Of a stretch of 64,000 nt of DNA, positions 44,955 to 55,507 are shown in pieces; position 1 is the stretch's first letter; each line of letters opens with the position of its first letter. Source of the stretch: Proteles cristata cristata (lineage: Eukaryota > Chordata > Mammalia > Carnivora > Hyaenidae); the NCBI GenBank assembly GCA_017311185.1, contig JAESUZ010001745.1:328471-392470 (forward strand). Direction: 5' to 3'. The notes beneath the pieces are model-generated. The model ran no database searches. It saw nothing but the letters and a program-made list of their open reading frames with translations, and was not told where the DNA came from. A program made the translations under genes and the position numbers.

Positions 44955-45490
44955 TCACTCCTATCACTGATCCTGCTCCATGCCCCCCAAGGATATCTTC
45001 CTCATTCCTTTTGGGTTTTCAGTCCCCATGCTAGGCACCTTCATTATTCCAGCTGGCCTTTTACACCCTACATCGGGCCACTCTCCCACACAGAATCACT
45101 CCTCACCTCTCCTGGGCTTTGACACCTTCCACCTTCATACCTGGACTTCCTCCTCACCCAGTTCCCTCTTCATGGATGTCATCCTTATGTAGCTATGATC
45201 CCCGGCACTGGACTGTGCCTCTGTGGAAATACTCAGGCTCTGGCACCTTATGCCCATCTCCTAAGGATGGACCCTATAGAATCCCCATCCCCTACCTGGA
45301 TGTCTTCCCACCCTTCTGGAGCACTGAGATTTCACCCTGGGCTGCCTCTCTGAGTGGACACTCATCTCACACCGATCTTGCTCCAAAATCCCACTCTGGA
45401 TCCCCGTGGCTCTCCTATGCCGCGGGGCACCCCTACCACATACCTGTTTATCTAGGACAGATATGTCCAAGCAAGAGAATGGAGTAGGAA
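44955..45490. other. C-rich unassigned tract
   Basis: Noticeably richer in C and in CCC/CTCC strings than its neighbours. It has two overlapping plus-strand ORFs (44980-45192 and 45119-45487) and one antisense. The products are Pro/Ser-rich without a domain I recognise. It could be an old repeat of unassigned family or a decayed processed sequence. No poly(A) or TSD was seen. Confidence 0.35.
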
Positions 45491-45699
45491 GACGGCTGTG
45501 GGTTTATTTTAATTAGAAATTTCTAACATCTGACTTTAGTTATCCAGATGTTTTAATAAGTCTGGCACTTTTGTTTTCCTGTGGTAGAATCTGTACACTT
45601 AGCTTTTTAAGACACAGGAAGTATGTGGAATATTTTTAATTTGTTAGACCATAACTATCACGGGCTTTCCTTTGATCAGATTAGATTTAATGCAGGTCT

Positions 45700-45955
45700 T
45701 TCTTAATCTGGCCCCAGCCTGTTTCTTTTGCATCCTTTCCTCGTTCTCTCTGCCATGTGACTGAGTGCCTTACCTCCTCTGGATTCCTTGGCCGCACCAC
45801 AAATATGCCATGTCCTTCACACACATGCATCTGCTCTTCCTTCTTTCTGGCATACCCTCACCCCCTTTTCTGTCTGAAAACCTCTGACCCATTCTTTAAG
45901 ACACAGATCAAATTTTACTTTTCAGTGAAAGTTTTCACAACTTCCTAAGGATGAG
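45700..45955 (+). repeat. L2 relic
   Basis: CTCTGACCCATTCTTTAAGACACAGATCAAATTTTAC ... GTGAAAGTTTTCACAACTTCC follows the L2 pattern 'CCTTCAAGACCCAGCTCAAATGCCACCTCC ... GAAGCCTTCCCTGAC'. Confidence 0.65.
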
Positions 45956-45994
45956 TATGTCCTTTCTGCTTCTGTAGAGAGTAGAGGACATGTA

Positions 45995-46180
45995 TGAGAC
46001 TTCTGCCACTGACTGGTTGTATAACCCTGGGTGATTGCTTAACCTTGCCGAGTCAGTTTCTTCATCTGGGAAGTGAGGCTAATAACCCAACTGTACCAAC
46101 TTCATAGCATTGTTGTGAAGATGGATTTTGACAATATATAACCCATCACAAATCCACAAAATGCTAAGTATTGCTGTTAG
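45995..46180 (+). repeat. MIR
   Basis: CTGCCACTGACTGGTTGTATAACCCTGGG ... GTCAGTTTCTTCATCTGGGAAGTGAGG ... TCATAGCATTGTTGTGAAG: MIR core and 3' region. Confidence 0.82.
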
Positions 46181-46329
46181 GATGATGATCTGATTATGCC
46201 TTCCCAGAAAAGACCATGTGTTCTTAGATCTAGTTCCAGAACATATTCCAACATCTAAAACATGTGATAAATGTTTTCTGAAGGAATTTATTCGTGATGC
46301 AAATATTGAAAATTTTCATTCTGTGAAAG

Positions 46330-47270
46330 ACATATGTTATTCAATATTGTGCCCAAAATAGGATAACTCTCTGTCCTTGTGGGATTCATAGTCCAGTGGA
46401 AAATAGAGAATTTAGTAAGCGATCATACAAATGTATAAAAAAATGCAAATTGAGATCGGCCTCAAGATGGACAATAATTGTAAGACCAGTAAGAGAGTGA
46501 AGAGGGTGCTCATTTAGAGTAGGAGGTAGAAAATGTTTCTGAAAAAGTGATATATACCTAAGACCTGAAAGTTGAGTATGAATTAAACAGGTGAGAAGTG
46601 CACATAAGAGGAACAGTATGAGGGGAGCTGTGAGGCAAGAAAGGACGTGGCTCCATCAAGCTGGGAATGGGGCTGAGGGGGACTAATATTATAAGATGAG
46701 ATTTAAGAGGTGGCCGGGGCTATGCCATGTTGAACTAAAGGAATTTTGTGGATCATAAAGCCTACAATAGAAGTCATTGAACTTTTTAGTCAGAGGTATG
46801 ACCTAATTCTTGTATTCCTCACAGCATACTCTGACAAGAACCTGTAAACAGGGGCACCATTAAAAAGAAATGGCAGCCTCAGGAAGATGTAGACCAGGTC
46901 AGGGCAGTGGAGACAGAGAGAAGGTGAGAGATTGGAAATGTACTGAGGAGATGAGTAGACAGGTCTGGTGATGGTTTGGGTGCAGTTTGGTGAGTGGGAG
47001 GAGTCATTCAGGATGACCAAGGCTCAGGAGTGAGTGGGAGAAAGAGCAAGAATGAAGGGACAGTTTTCTCTCAGATGGCGGAAACTGGAGGAGGAACAGT
47101 TCTTCAAAAGAAGATGAAGACTTCAATTTTAGACATATGGGGTGCAGTTGAGACGATGGTATGCTGTCTCAGAGGAAATGCTAAGTACACTGCTGTCAAC
47201 CGAGAGATGGAATTCCCATCCCCCACCGCCACGTTCTTTCATTATTGACAGACCGTCAATCTTACTTATG
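46330..47270 (+). repeat. Ancient mammal-wide repeat, family not assigned
   Basis: It begins with CTCTGTCCTTGTGGGATTCATAGTCCAG-type sequence. Phrases such as CTAAGACCTGAAAGTTGAG, GAAGTCATTGAACTTTTTAG, AGGAGTCATTCAGGATGACC and GAAGACTTCAATTTTAGACATATGG recur widely in mammalian genomes in this order. I cannot name the family safely. Confidence 0.5.
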
Positions 47271-47610
47271 ATGATCTTTCTGGATAATTGTCACTTTAAA
47301 TGTAATGTATAGATGAGTTTTATTTGCAGAAAGCTAGTGGCCTTCTCTAAAGTGTAATACAGTCAGTTTTGCTGTAACACCACGTATGCAGTCTCCAAAA
47401 TGGAAGTTCTATGAAAATTGTGTCAAAACCACAGGGTTTACGGGAAAAATGTGTCACAACACTTCAAGACTTCATCAAGTGACATGTTTAAAAACAAAAA
47501 TAAGAACTGAATAAAAATGGTAGCATAGTTTCACACATGTTAAATGTTTAAGAAATGTGTACGTACTACGATCAATACAGCACTTTATTTTGAGAGGGAC
47601 CTGAAATTTT

Positions 47611-47814
47611 AAATTCTTTTAATGTTTGTTTTGTTTATTTGTTTGAGAAAGAGAGAGAGAGAAAGAGCAGGGGAGGGACAGAGAGAGAGAGAGAGAGAGA
47701 GGATCCCAAGCAGTCTCTGTGCTGCCCATGCAGAGCCTGATTCTGGGCTTGAACTCACAACCTGTGAGATCATGACTTGAGCTGAAATCAAGAGTCAAAT
47801 GCCCCAGGTGCCCC
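47611..47814 (-). mobile_element. CAN-SINE, antisense, head deleted
   Basis: Flanks GACCTGAAATTT and GACCTGAATTTC are the TSD. It lacks ~15 bp of the head (GAGTCAAATG joins directly to CCCCAGGTGCCCC). Confidence 0.9.
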
Positions 47815-47938
47815 AAGACCTGAATTTCTATGTTTACCTTAAATACTAGGGCATGTTTTTCTGCCTTTGAAAAAATTTTAAGGCTTTCTTATTTGATCTA
47901 ACAGCCAACAACTTTGGAAATTCAAGCCATGTTTAAAT

Positions 47939-47960
47939 TTTTTGATTGTTTTTTTTTTCT

Positions 47961-48003
<43 letters not shown>

Positions 48004-48174
48004 CATGATCAGGGCAGGGTCAGAGAGAGAAGGAGACAGAGAATCCAAAGCAGGCTCTAGGCTCTGAGCTAGCTCTCAGCACAGAGCCCAACGTGGAGTT
48101 CAAACCAAAGAACCGTGAGATCATGGCCTGGGCTGAAGTCAGACGCTTAACCAACTGAGCCACCCAGGTGCCCC
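47939..48174 (-). mobile_element. CAN-SINE with long (GA)n
   Basis: It has a reversed tail, ~45 bp of GA repeat, GCATGATCAGGGCAGGGTC, GCTCTGAGCTAGCTCTCAGC and CAACTGAGCCACCCAGGTGC. TSD-like flanks AAGCCATGTTTAAAT (47923) and AAGCCTGGTATGTTTAAAT (48175). Confidence 0.92.
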
Positions 48175-48179
48175 AAGCC

Positions 48180-49920
48180 TGGTATGTTTAAATCCACTGA
48201 ATATACCACTCAAAGGAGTGGTTGGTCTAAAGGGAGTCACTTGCTGGGTTTGGTGATTTCTGTATAAGGTCTTTGTATATAGATAGCATTTTCTATCTCT
48301 TTTTTAAACGGAATTTTCATATTTGGATGATTAGGAGAAAATTACAGTAACAATCTCAAGGGATCCCTGCTTTGATCAGAAATCTTTACATCTTAGCCTA
48401 GGGTTATGGGAAAAGGAGCTTAGAAAAAGTGTTTTATTTGATTATGAAAAAGATGATTTCTGTTTTCTGGTTTTCTTCCTATGTGGTCTTCAATCCGTAT
48501 GTTTAACAATCTTCCTATGTTTTCTGCTTCTTGAGGCCTTATTATTGAAGTTGTTCCAAGCATATTTTTTCTTTTATTTTCTTGTGTTGTCTCTGATTCT
48601 TGGGAAATATCACATGTTCTCTGATTTCTGCCAAAATGCTTTATCATTTCAAGCTTCTCTTTGATCCTTCAAGCTCTCTTTTGCATGCACAGGTTGGCAT
48701 TTTGAACCATTTAGACATATCTGAGATGATGAATAGATTTTTCTTTTAAATAGACAATTTTCAAATGCAAAAGAACACCCATTAACTGAGTTACACCCAT
48801 TAGCTGAGATCCTTAGTAAATGTCCAAGGTCTGGTTGTATATGCATTTGGTGCATTTGACTTGTCTCAGGTCAGCTGGGTACAGGTTTGGGTATTTGTTT
48901 GTTTGTTTGTTTTGTTTTGTTTTGTTTTGTTTTGTTTGCTTTATGTACTGTTTTCTGCAGATAAAATTATGCACAAACAGATGTAAAATTCATATTGTAC
49001 TCAAACTGTTGGTTAATATGTCAGTTACCTTGGAATAGATTTGCGTTTTCAAAACAAGCCTTATAGAAGACCTGACTCTATTTTCTTTATTCTTATTCTG
49101 AGTTTTTCCCAGTAAAATATCCAGTGTTTGTAACAGCCTGGGAAACAAGTTTTACTCCTGAAAATTTTTAGTGAATCCATCCTTGATGAGATGGAAAATG
49201 GTGGTGATATAGGTAGTATTTAGTGGTTTAATTGTTTATTTATACTCTAGACCTTGAGTGACTTTTTTTTACTCAGCTTCACAATAGTTTAATTGGATTT
49301 CAAGAAATGACAGTTTTTGTTTTCTGCATGTATCACAAAAAACTGTCTCTGTAGTCTTCTCTTTTCCTTCCTCGTTACCTATCTATTTATCCATCATCTA
49401 TTTACCTATTTGCCTTGTGCCAATTCAGTCTAAATAGAGGTGCATATATGACAAAAATAAGAGCCCCAGAAGAACTTTTTAGATCATTTTAATTAAAAAA
49501 AAACAAACAAACCTCATTTGTAGCTATAGAAGTAACCTAAACATAGAACGGAAAAAAATCTCTTAACTTTTATGCAAACTATATATTTATTTTACACATA
49601 TTTCTATAAAGGATCTGGTGTTTTAATTCTGGATATAGTGACAAATAAACATTGGTTGCTGTACATGACAAGGTTTATTCTGCTTGATAAGTACCAAAAT
49701 TAGAATCCTTAACAGCTGACGGTGAAAAATTCACAACTTATTTTCAGAAAAATTACAGATTATTTATTTCCACCATCAAGTGAGTCCAAGTTTAGTAAAA
49801 CTAAAAGTTAATACAAATCATACACACACACACACGCACACACGAACATGCAGAACAATGGGAAATTACCATTTATAATCCAGGAAAGGTAATTCTTTTT
49901 AAAGGTGATTATTAAAAAGA
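48180..49920. other. Unassigned non-coding stretch
   Basis: It includes a (TTTTG)n run at 48893-48938 and a short (AC)n at 49824-49845. Two adjoining antisense ORFs (48649-48855 and 48420-48647) are not recognised. Confidence 0.45.
48893..48938. repeat. (TTTG)n/(TTTTG)n microsatellite
   Basis: Tetramer TTTG units change to TTTTG pentamers within ~45 bp. Confidence 0.9.
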
Positions 49921-49927
49921 GAGATTA

Positions 49928-50142
49928 GGGGCACCTGGTAGCTCAACCAGTTGAGCAGATGACTCTTGATTTCAACTCAAGTCGTGGTCTCATGGTTTGT
50001 GAGATCAAGCCCCATGTCAGGCTCTGCACCGACAGCACAGAGCCTGCTAGGGATTCTCTCTCTCTCTGTCTGTCTCTGCCCCTCCCCTGCTCTCTCTCTC
50101 TCTCTCTCTCAAAATAAATAAATAAACAATTTTTTTAAAAAA
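49928..50142 (+). mobile_element. Older CAN-SINE subgroup
   Basis: Head GGGGCACCTGGTAGCTC, then the GACTCTTGATTTCAACTC and CACCGACAGCACAGAGCCTG variants and an AAAATAAATAAATAAAC tail. Flanks GAGAGATTA and GGATCGATTA may be a decayed TSD. Confidence 0.9.
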
Positions 50143-50171
50143 GGATCGATTACATAGCTTTTGCATCAATA

Positions 50172-50627
50172 GTGACTGTCAAATAGGTTTCCATTGCTAA
50201 AGAACATTCCCAGGACCTGAAGTGATAGTGTTTCCAAATCTAGAGTTTTGTTAGAAAAGAATATAATATAGCAATAGCATTAAAGCAAAAATATCTTACT
50301 TAAATACATAATGCAAACCAATCTCACATTAGTAGTCCACAGTGGCCAGTAGGAGCCTCAAATTTCCCATCTTTGTAAAAGGCTAGATGGATGCAGTTGT
50401 TCCCTTAGATCAAGAGCCACTGACATGCATACTGTACACCTTGGAATCAGGACTAAGGTAGAGTCTTGGTTATGGTATTTTATTTTATTTGGCCACATTC
50501 TTGCTGTGTAATCACTATCAATGCTGTTGATACTGTATGCTTTTCTTGCAAAACTCTAGATTTGAAAACACTGTCACTTTGGGTCCTGGTAATGTCCCTT
50601 AGCAATTGAAACCTGTTTGACTGTCAC
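50172..50627. repeat. ~110 bp inverted repeat with 235 bp loop
   Basis: Arm 1 (50172-50282) and arm 2 (50518-50627) are reverse complements. The outer 79 bp differ at about ten positions by my hand alignment (~87%). The inner ~30 bp are less alike. Arm 1 starts GTGACTGTCAAATAGGTTTC and arm 2 ends GAAACCTGTTTGACTGTCAC. A transcript across it could fold into a long hairpin. Confidence 0.85.
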
Positions 50628-50639
50628 TACTGGCATCAC

Positions 50640-52960
50640 CAATGGCAGAATGGTCCCATGAAGATTAGGTGCAAATCATCAGTTTCACTGTCATCAATAA
50701 ACAATGCTAACCAGCTGGTACAAACTTCCTGGAAACTTTTTGGACCCATGTGGACAAAGCAACATTATAATATGTTTCATGCTTTGACCAGGGATAGAGA
50801 TTTTTGGTAGTTCTTTTATTTGATAAAATAACTCAACCCAATTCTAGTCTTGCTGGAATCGTGCCTTGAACAGCCTTAAATATCAGAATGAGTTGGCCTG
50901 GCATGGAGATGTGAGATTAGATTTGGGATGACTGTTTTTTCAAAATAATGGTGAGTATATCAGTAGCCCTTCGCAGAGTGACTGATCCATTAACAGATGG
51001 AGCTTTTAGACTGTGCTGTTGATTGCATATCTGTCTTGCAACTACTACTGCATATGTGCATCGAGAATCTATCAGAAGTATCCTGGGACTTGAAGGAAGG
51101 ACATAGTTGTGAATTGTTCATTTAAATGCAAATTACACTCACCAGCTGTTGTTGCTACTAATATTAGCAATCTTAAGGAGACATTTCATCAAAGCAACCA
51201 GAGAGGATAATAGGTAATAAATTTCACTTGTATAAGAAAAGGAAAAATAGAACTCATAGGAGCAATATTTCATTCAAATTCCTCTATTTCACAACAAAAG
51301 CCTTCTAAACAGAATTTAAGAAGGCCACAACCAATTGCTTCAAAATATTTTAGCAAGGTAACTCTCATCACCAAATGGATGAGGTCAACAGTCTACAACA
51401 ATATTTGCTAAGTTCTTTTTTTTTTTTTCCAGGAAGTGATTTTGTTTCATAAGTTAACAGAAACTGAATGAGTGGAGTCAATAATTTTAACTTTCCAGCT
51501 TCAACTCACCAGTGTTGATAAAACCAAATTTGCATGGATGGTCTTTCAGTAAGCCAAAATTATGTTTAGGTTATGAGCTAGGTCTTCTATTTTCCATGGC
51601 AAATATTTATTTCATAGTCAATGTTCCTCTTGGGAAATTACCATCAAAATATTTTAAATTGCTTTAGCTTCTGCCAAATAAACTCTTGACGTGTAGGTAC
51701 TGATTCTCATTTTGCCACAAGCAAAAGCCTCTTTTGTAGCATGTTCTTGGTAAAAATTTACTGAATTAAATTTAAATGTTATTTGATTTAGCATCAAGTT
51801 GTATCATTATCTAGGCTGCTCTTGAAACTTCACTCTCTGGAGTCCAAGGTTTAATCATTACAATTTTCATAAGTAATATTTATGGTAGTTTCCTACAGAG
51901 AATACATTTATGCAAAAATTTAGTTCTTTTTAGAATGTCTGGAAGTATTTTTGTGAGTATATTTAAACACATTGTGTCTTTTAGCATCCTGCTTCCATGG
52001 CAAAACTCAAATAGGTCGGTAGGTAACTAGGTAGATGGATTGATAGACTTTTTTTTCCCCAAGAGGCTTTCACCACTTTGGAATTTTCCTAAAACTTCAA
52101 AGGGAAAAACTTTATTATTTGTTACAGTATGGGTTTGCAGAATTGTACATGTTCTAAACCTGCCACACAAAATTGATACTAGATATTTTCTAATTTATTT
52201 AATTGCTCAGGGTCTCAGTTTTGTCTTAGGTGAAATTAAAAAAAAAAAAACTACTGGTGTTCAAATGGGTCTCCATAATTTTATTTCTTATTAAAGTGTA
52301 AGTGACTTATCACAATTTCTCAGTTACCTGTGTTGGTCTGGAAAAAAGCTAAGTTATTCCCCAATCATCTTATTTTAATCAATATTTCTAAAGCCTAAAT
52401 TGTCAAGTTACTATCAAATAAAATTACTGGGTTAGTTTGACTTTCACCTGTTTTTTTATCCCATCCGCCTTAAGTGGATGATCAAGGAAGAGTTCAGGAG
52501 AAGGATGTAAAGGATTTATGAAAACCATAAAAGAAGATATAATCTGTTCCCTGAGTGACTGAGAAGTAGATACGTAAGTGGTTACTAAAACAAGTCTTGG
52601 TAACGAGAATCAAGTGATACAGGAACAACTCTTACGTGCATTTAGAATATATAATCTCTTCAGAACATGTTGCTACTCCAAACTGTGTGAAGATGTATCT
52701 GCCTCTGCCTGTCTTGGGTATTCTAAGATCCTTACATTCAAGTCCTTCTAAGTCACCAACACCAATATTTTAGCTTCTAGGGGTCTGATTACACAGTTGA
52801 AAGATGACCCAGCCTGGAAAGATAATTCTGTAGTCATTTTAAGAAGCACTGGGTAGGTAATTCTAAATAAGTTTTCACTATAGGACTTGTTCTTGTGCTA
52901 ATGTGCTTGAACAACCTCTAAGAGAAGGGTAGAGTACACGATAAAAGGATATAGTGTTTC
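50640..52960. other. Unassigned non-coding stretch
   Basis: AT-rich, SINE-free. It has a T13 run near 51419 and a short A12 run near 52239. No named repeat or gene was recognised. Confidence 0.4.
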
Positions 52961-52975
52961 TCAAAACTTATATTT

Positions 52976-53198
52976 CCTTTTTTAAAAATGTTGTATCTAT
53001 TTATATTTGATAGAGAGAGCACACATGAAAGTGTGAGCAGGGGAGGGGCAGAGAGGAAGGAAGAGAGAGAGTCTCAGGCAGGCTCCATGCTGTCATCGCA
53101 GAGCCTAATGCAGGGCTCAGACTCACAAACCATGAGATCCTGACCTGAGCTGAAATCAAGAAGCAGCCACTTAACAGACTGAGCCATCCAGGCACCCC
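52976..53198 (-). mobile_element. CAN-SINE with 16 bp TSD
   Basis: TSD CTCAAAACTTATATTT (52960) and CTCAACACTTATATTT (53199), one difference. The reversed body runs from AAAAATGTTGTATCTATTTA to GCCATCCAGGCACC. Confidence 0.93.
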
Positions 53199-53454
53199 TC
53201 AACACTTATATTTCAACACAATTCAACCATTCTTTTTAGAAGAGAGCCCCATTGTGCCTGTGTTCCGTAAAGGTGCTGGAACTGCCTCCTACTGGCTCAT
53301 GAAAGCTGATTGTGTATGTCAGTTCCCAGCTCCTCAGTGACATCATGTAGGTAGCTTGAAATTGGCCATCATGGGAATATTTGCGCCATGGGAATCAGTG
53401 AGGTCTGCAAATCAGAGCTTTTCATGCTGAAGGACTGGTTGTTAGTTACCACTG

Positions 53455-53567
53455 TTGTGTTCATCAGACACACTTTGTCTTATTCACTGCTGTATTCCCA
53501 GCGTTCATAGAATATGCCAGTCACATATAAAATAGACATTCCACAAATGTTTGCTGAATGAATTAAG
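53455..53567 (+). repeat. L2 3' end
   Basis: CTTATTCACTGCTGTATTCCCAGCG ... ACATTCCACAAATGTTTGCTGAATGAATT is a well-preserved L2 terminus. Confidence 0.8.
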
Positions 53568-53569
53568 GC

Positions 53570-54335
53570 TGTACTAAACCATTCAGAAATGAACAATTTG
53601 TTTTTTCTCTTCTTGAAGATCTTTCTAGGATATATATTTTACCATCACTCTATCCCTAAACTGTCAATAACTTCTCTCATACATTTCTTTTTCTGCTTAA
53701 ATGTAAGGATATTGGTTGTAACCTTCTTAATCATTAGGAAACTAGAGAAGAAGTGGCATCTTTTTGTTACAACCTATTTGCTACGAGAAATTGTCCCACA
53801 AAGTTGGAAGAGATGTAGTCCCCTGTTGAATGTTGCATTAATCAGTCTCTCATGTGGAAAGAATGTGTCCTGTCTGGTTTGTGTCAGTGCCATGGCAACC
53901 AGGTTGTACCATATTGTGAATTTAATTTGGGGCAATTAATAAGTTTGAATGGCCAATTATAAATCCATCCTGTTTCATTCTGGCGCTGCCTCGGGTGAGA
54001 GTCCTTCTGTGCTTACTAGAAACAGAGTAGGGAGCACTTCGGTTTTGGCATTTGGGTTAGAATCACGCAGTGCTTTTCTCAGTTCATCTCCTTTTGCTGT
54101 AAAGTTCTACTCAGAATGCTGTCTGACAATAGTTAACATGTCATTTGGCTTTTTGCCAAGGTAGTTAGTGGAAATATGATAGACATACAGTTAAACTTTT
54201 GATTCATGCTAATAAGACTTTATAAATTTCCATATAGAAAACGTTAACCTGAAGTGAATGATATTCTGAGAATTATTACCTACAAGCCAGTTAATGACAC
54301 TCAAATCTCATAAGGAATTCTAGTAGTATTGTATT
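53570..54335. other. Unassigned non-coding stretch
   Basis: A 116-codon plus ORF (53589-53939) has hydrophobic stretches but no recognisable family. No named repeat was seen. Confidence 0.4.
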
Positions 54336-54338
54336 GGG

Positions 54339-54402
54339 CAGTGGTTCTCAAATTTTGGAGAGCATCTAAATCAACTATGGAGTTAGTTTAAAATTCAGTA
54401 GG
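54339..54402 (+). repeat. MER5-like fragment
   Basis: GGGCAGTGGTTCTCAAATTTTGG ... GAGCATCTAAATCA resembles the MER5A end. Confidence 0.5.
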
Positions 54403-54464
54403 AAGAATTTCTACAAGATTTTTCTGAAGTTATCTGCAATTTCTCTTTAACTTGATTGCTGTTA

Positions 54465-54482
54465 AGAATTTAACATGCAAAA

Positions 54483-54513
<31 letters not shown>

Positions 54514-54532
54514 ATAGAATTTAACATGCAAA
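54465..54532. mobile_element. Tail-only insertion: (AATA)n between perfect 17 bp repeats
   Basis: AGAATTTAACATGCAAA occurs at 54465-54481 and 54516-54532. Only 34 bp of AATA repeat lies between. This is the layout of a retroposed insertion truncated to its A-rich tail. Confidence 0.75.
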
Positions 54533-54714
54533 TATAAAGGAAAGGAAAATATATTAACTATGTTTTTAATTTATCCTCTCTTTTAATTCTCATTTTCTAT
54601 CAGTCAATGAGTCCTAATACATTCTCATTAAGATCTTTCAGAACTGTCCCCTTCTCCATTCCATCTATAGCTACTGCCTTGGTCTGAAGATTGTAATAGC
54701 CTCCCAACTGGTTT

Positions 54715-54715
<1 letters not shown>

Positions 54716-54779
<64 letters not shown>

Positions 54780-54780
54780 T
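54716..54780. repeat. (ATACAT)n hexamer microsatellite
   Basis: About ten ATACAT units. Translated antisense it gives an artefactual Met-Tyr repeat. Confidence 0.92.
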
Positions 54781-55016
54781 ATGTCTTTCTTCCTTTCAAT
54801 CTCTATTACAGAGTTATCATATAGATATAAAATTATATACATAACTGTACATAATATAAGTTATCTATATCTATGTAACTATACCCATAAATCATAATTC
54901 TTCAGTGGTTGTTCATTATAATCTTTTCCAATCTAGGGAGTGCACTAGTAGAATACAACAAGATTTTTAGGTAGGACATGGACAAACATTTAACCAATAA
55001 TAAAGGTTTATTTTTA

Positions 55017-55507
55017 TGTGTACTGAAAATGTAATTGGCACCTTCTTTTAGAGATAGGTTTTCAGAACACAGTAGCATAGCAGACACTCTCACTACTCTG
55101 CTCCCATTTCCTTGGCCTATGTGGATCCCACATATCGCTACTGTGGGCAATGCAAACCCATTATTTCTGCCTAACTGGCTGAGGAAGCATGTCTGACCTG
55201 TGCCCAAATGGCGCAGAGGGTTAACTCCTCTCAGAGCAACCACCAAACAGGGAGAGTCAGGAGTTTGTGGATAACTTCGTTGCCCAGTGATGATACAATT
55301 CTGAGGTATATCCTACAGTTTCTCAGAGAATATCAGTCACCCACCATGATTACCTGCTCTCTGGCATTCTGTTTGTTGCCTTTCCTCCATTTCCTTTCAC
55401 AATTCCCTGCTCCCTTCCCATGCTTCCTGGAATTACTTCCCAGGGAAATTACTTATACCCAGATCCTTGACTCAACGCCTGCTTTTTAGGAAACCCAACC
55501 TAAAACA
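55017..55507 (+). mobile_element. ERVL-type 5' LTR of a provirus relic
   Basis: The 3' end reads TTACTTATACCCAGATCCTTG ... CTGCTTTTTAGG ... CCCAACCTAAAACA, a typical ERVL LTR close. It is followed at once by GTTGGTAGCATAAGTGG, where a primer-binding-site region is expected. The 5' border (TGTGTACTG) is a best guess. Confidence 0.6.

Noticed and set aside
45119..45487. 122-codon plus-strand ORF
   Set aside because: It overlaps another plus-strand ORF and an antisense ORF in a C-rich tract, with no recognisable domain. I kept it only as an unassigned tract.
53589..53939. 116-codon ORF with hydrophobic stretches
   Set aside because: AT-rich sequence gives Phe/Leu/Ile-rich translations by chance. 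There is no family match and no context.
54600..54842. Antisense ORF with a striking Met-Tyr repeat
   Set aside because: It is the translation of the (ATACAT)n microsatellite.
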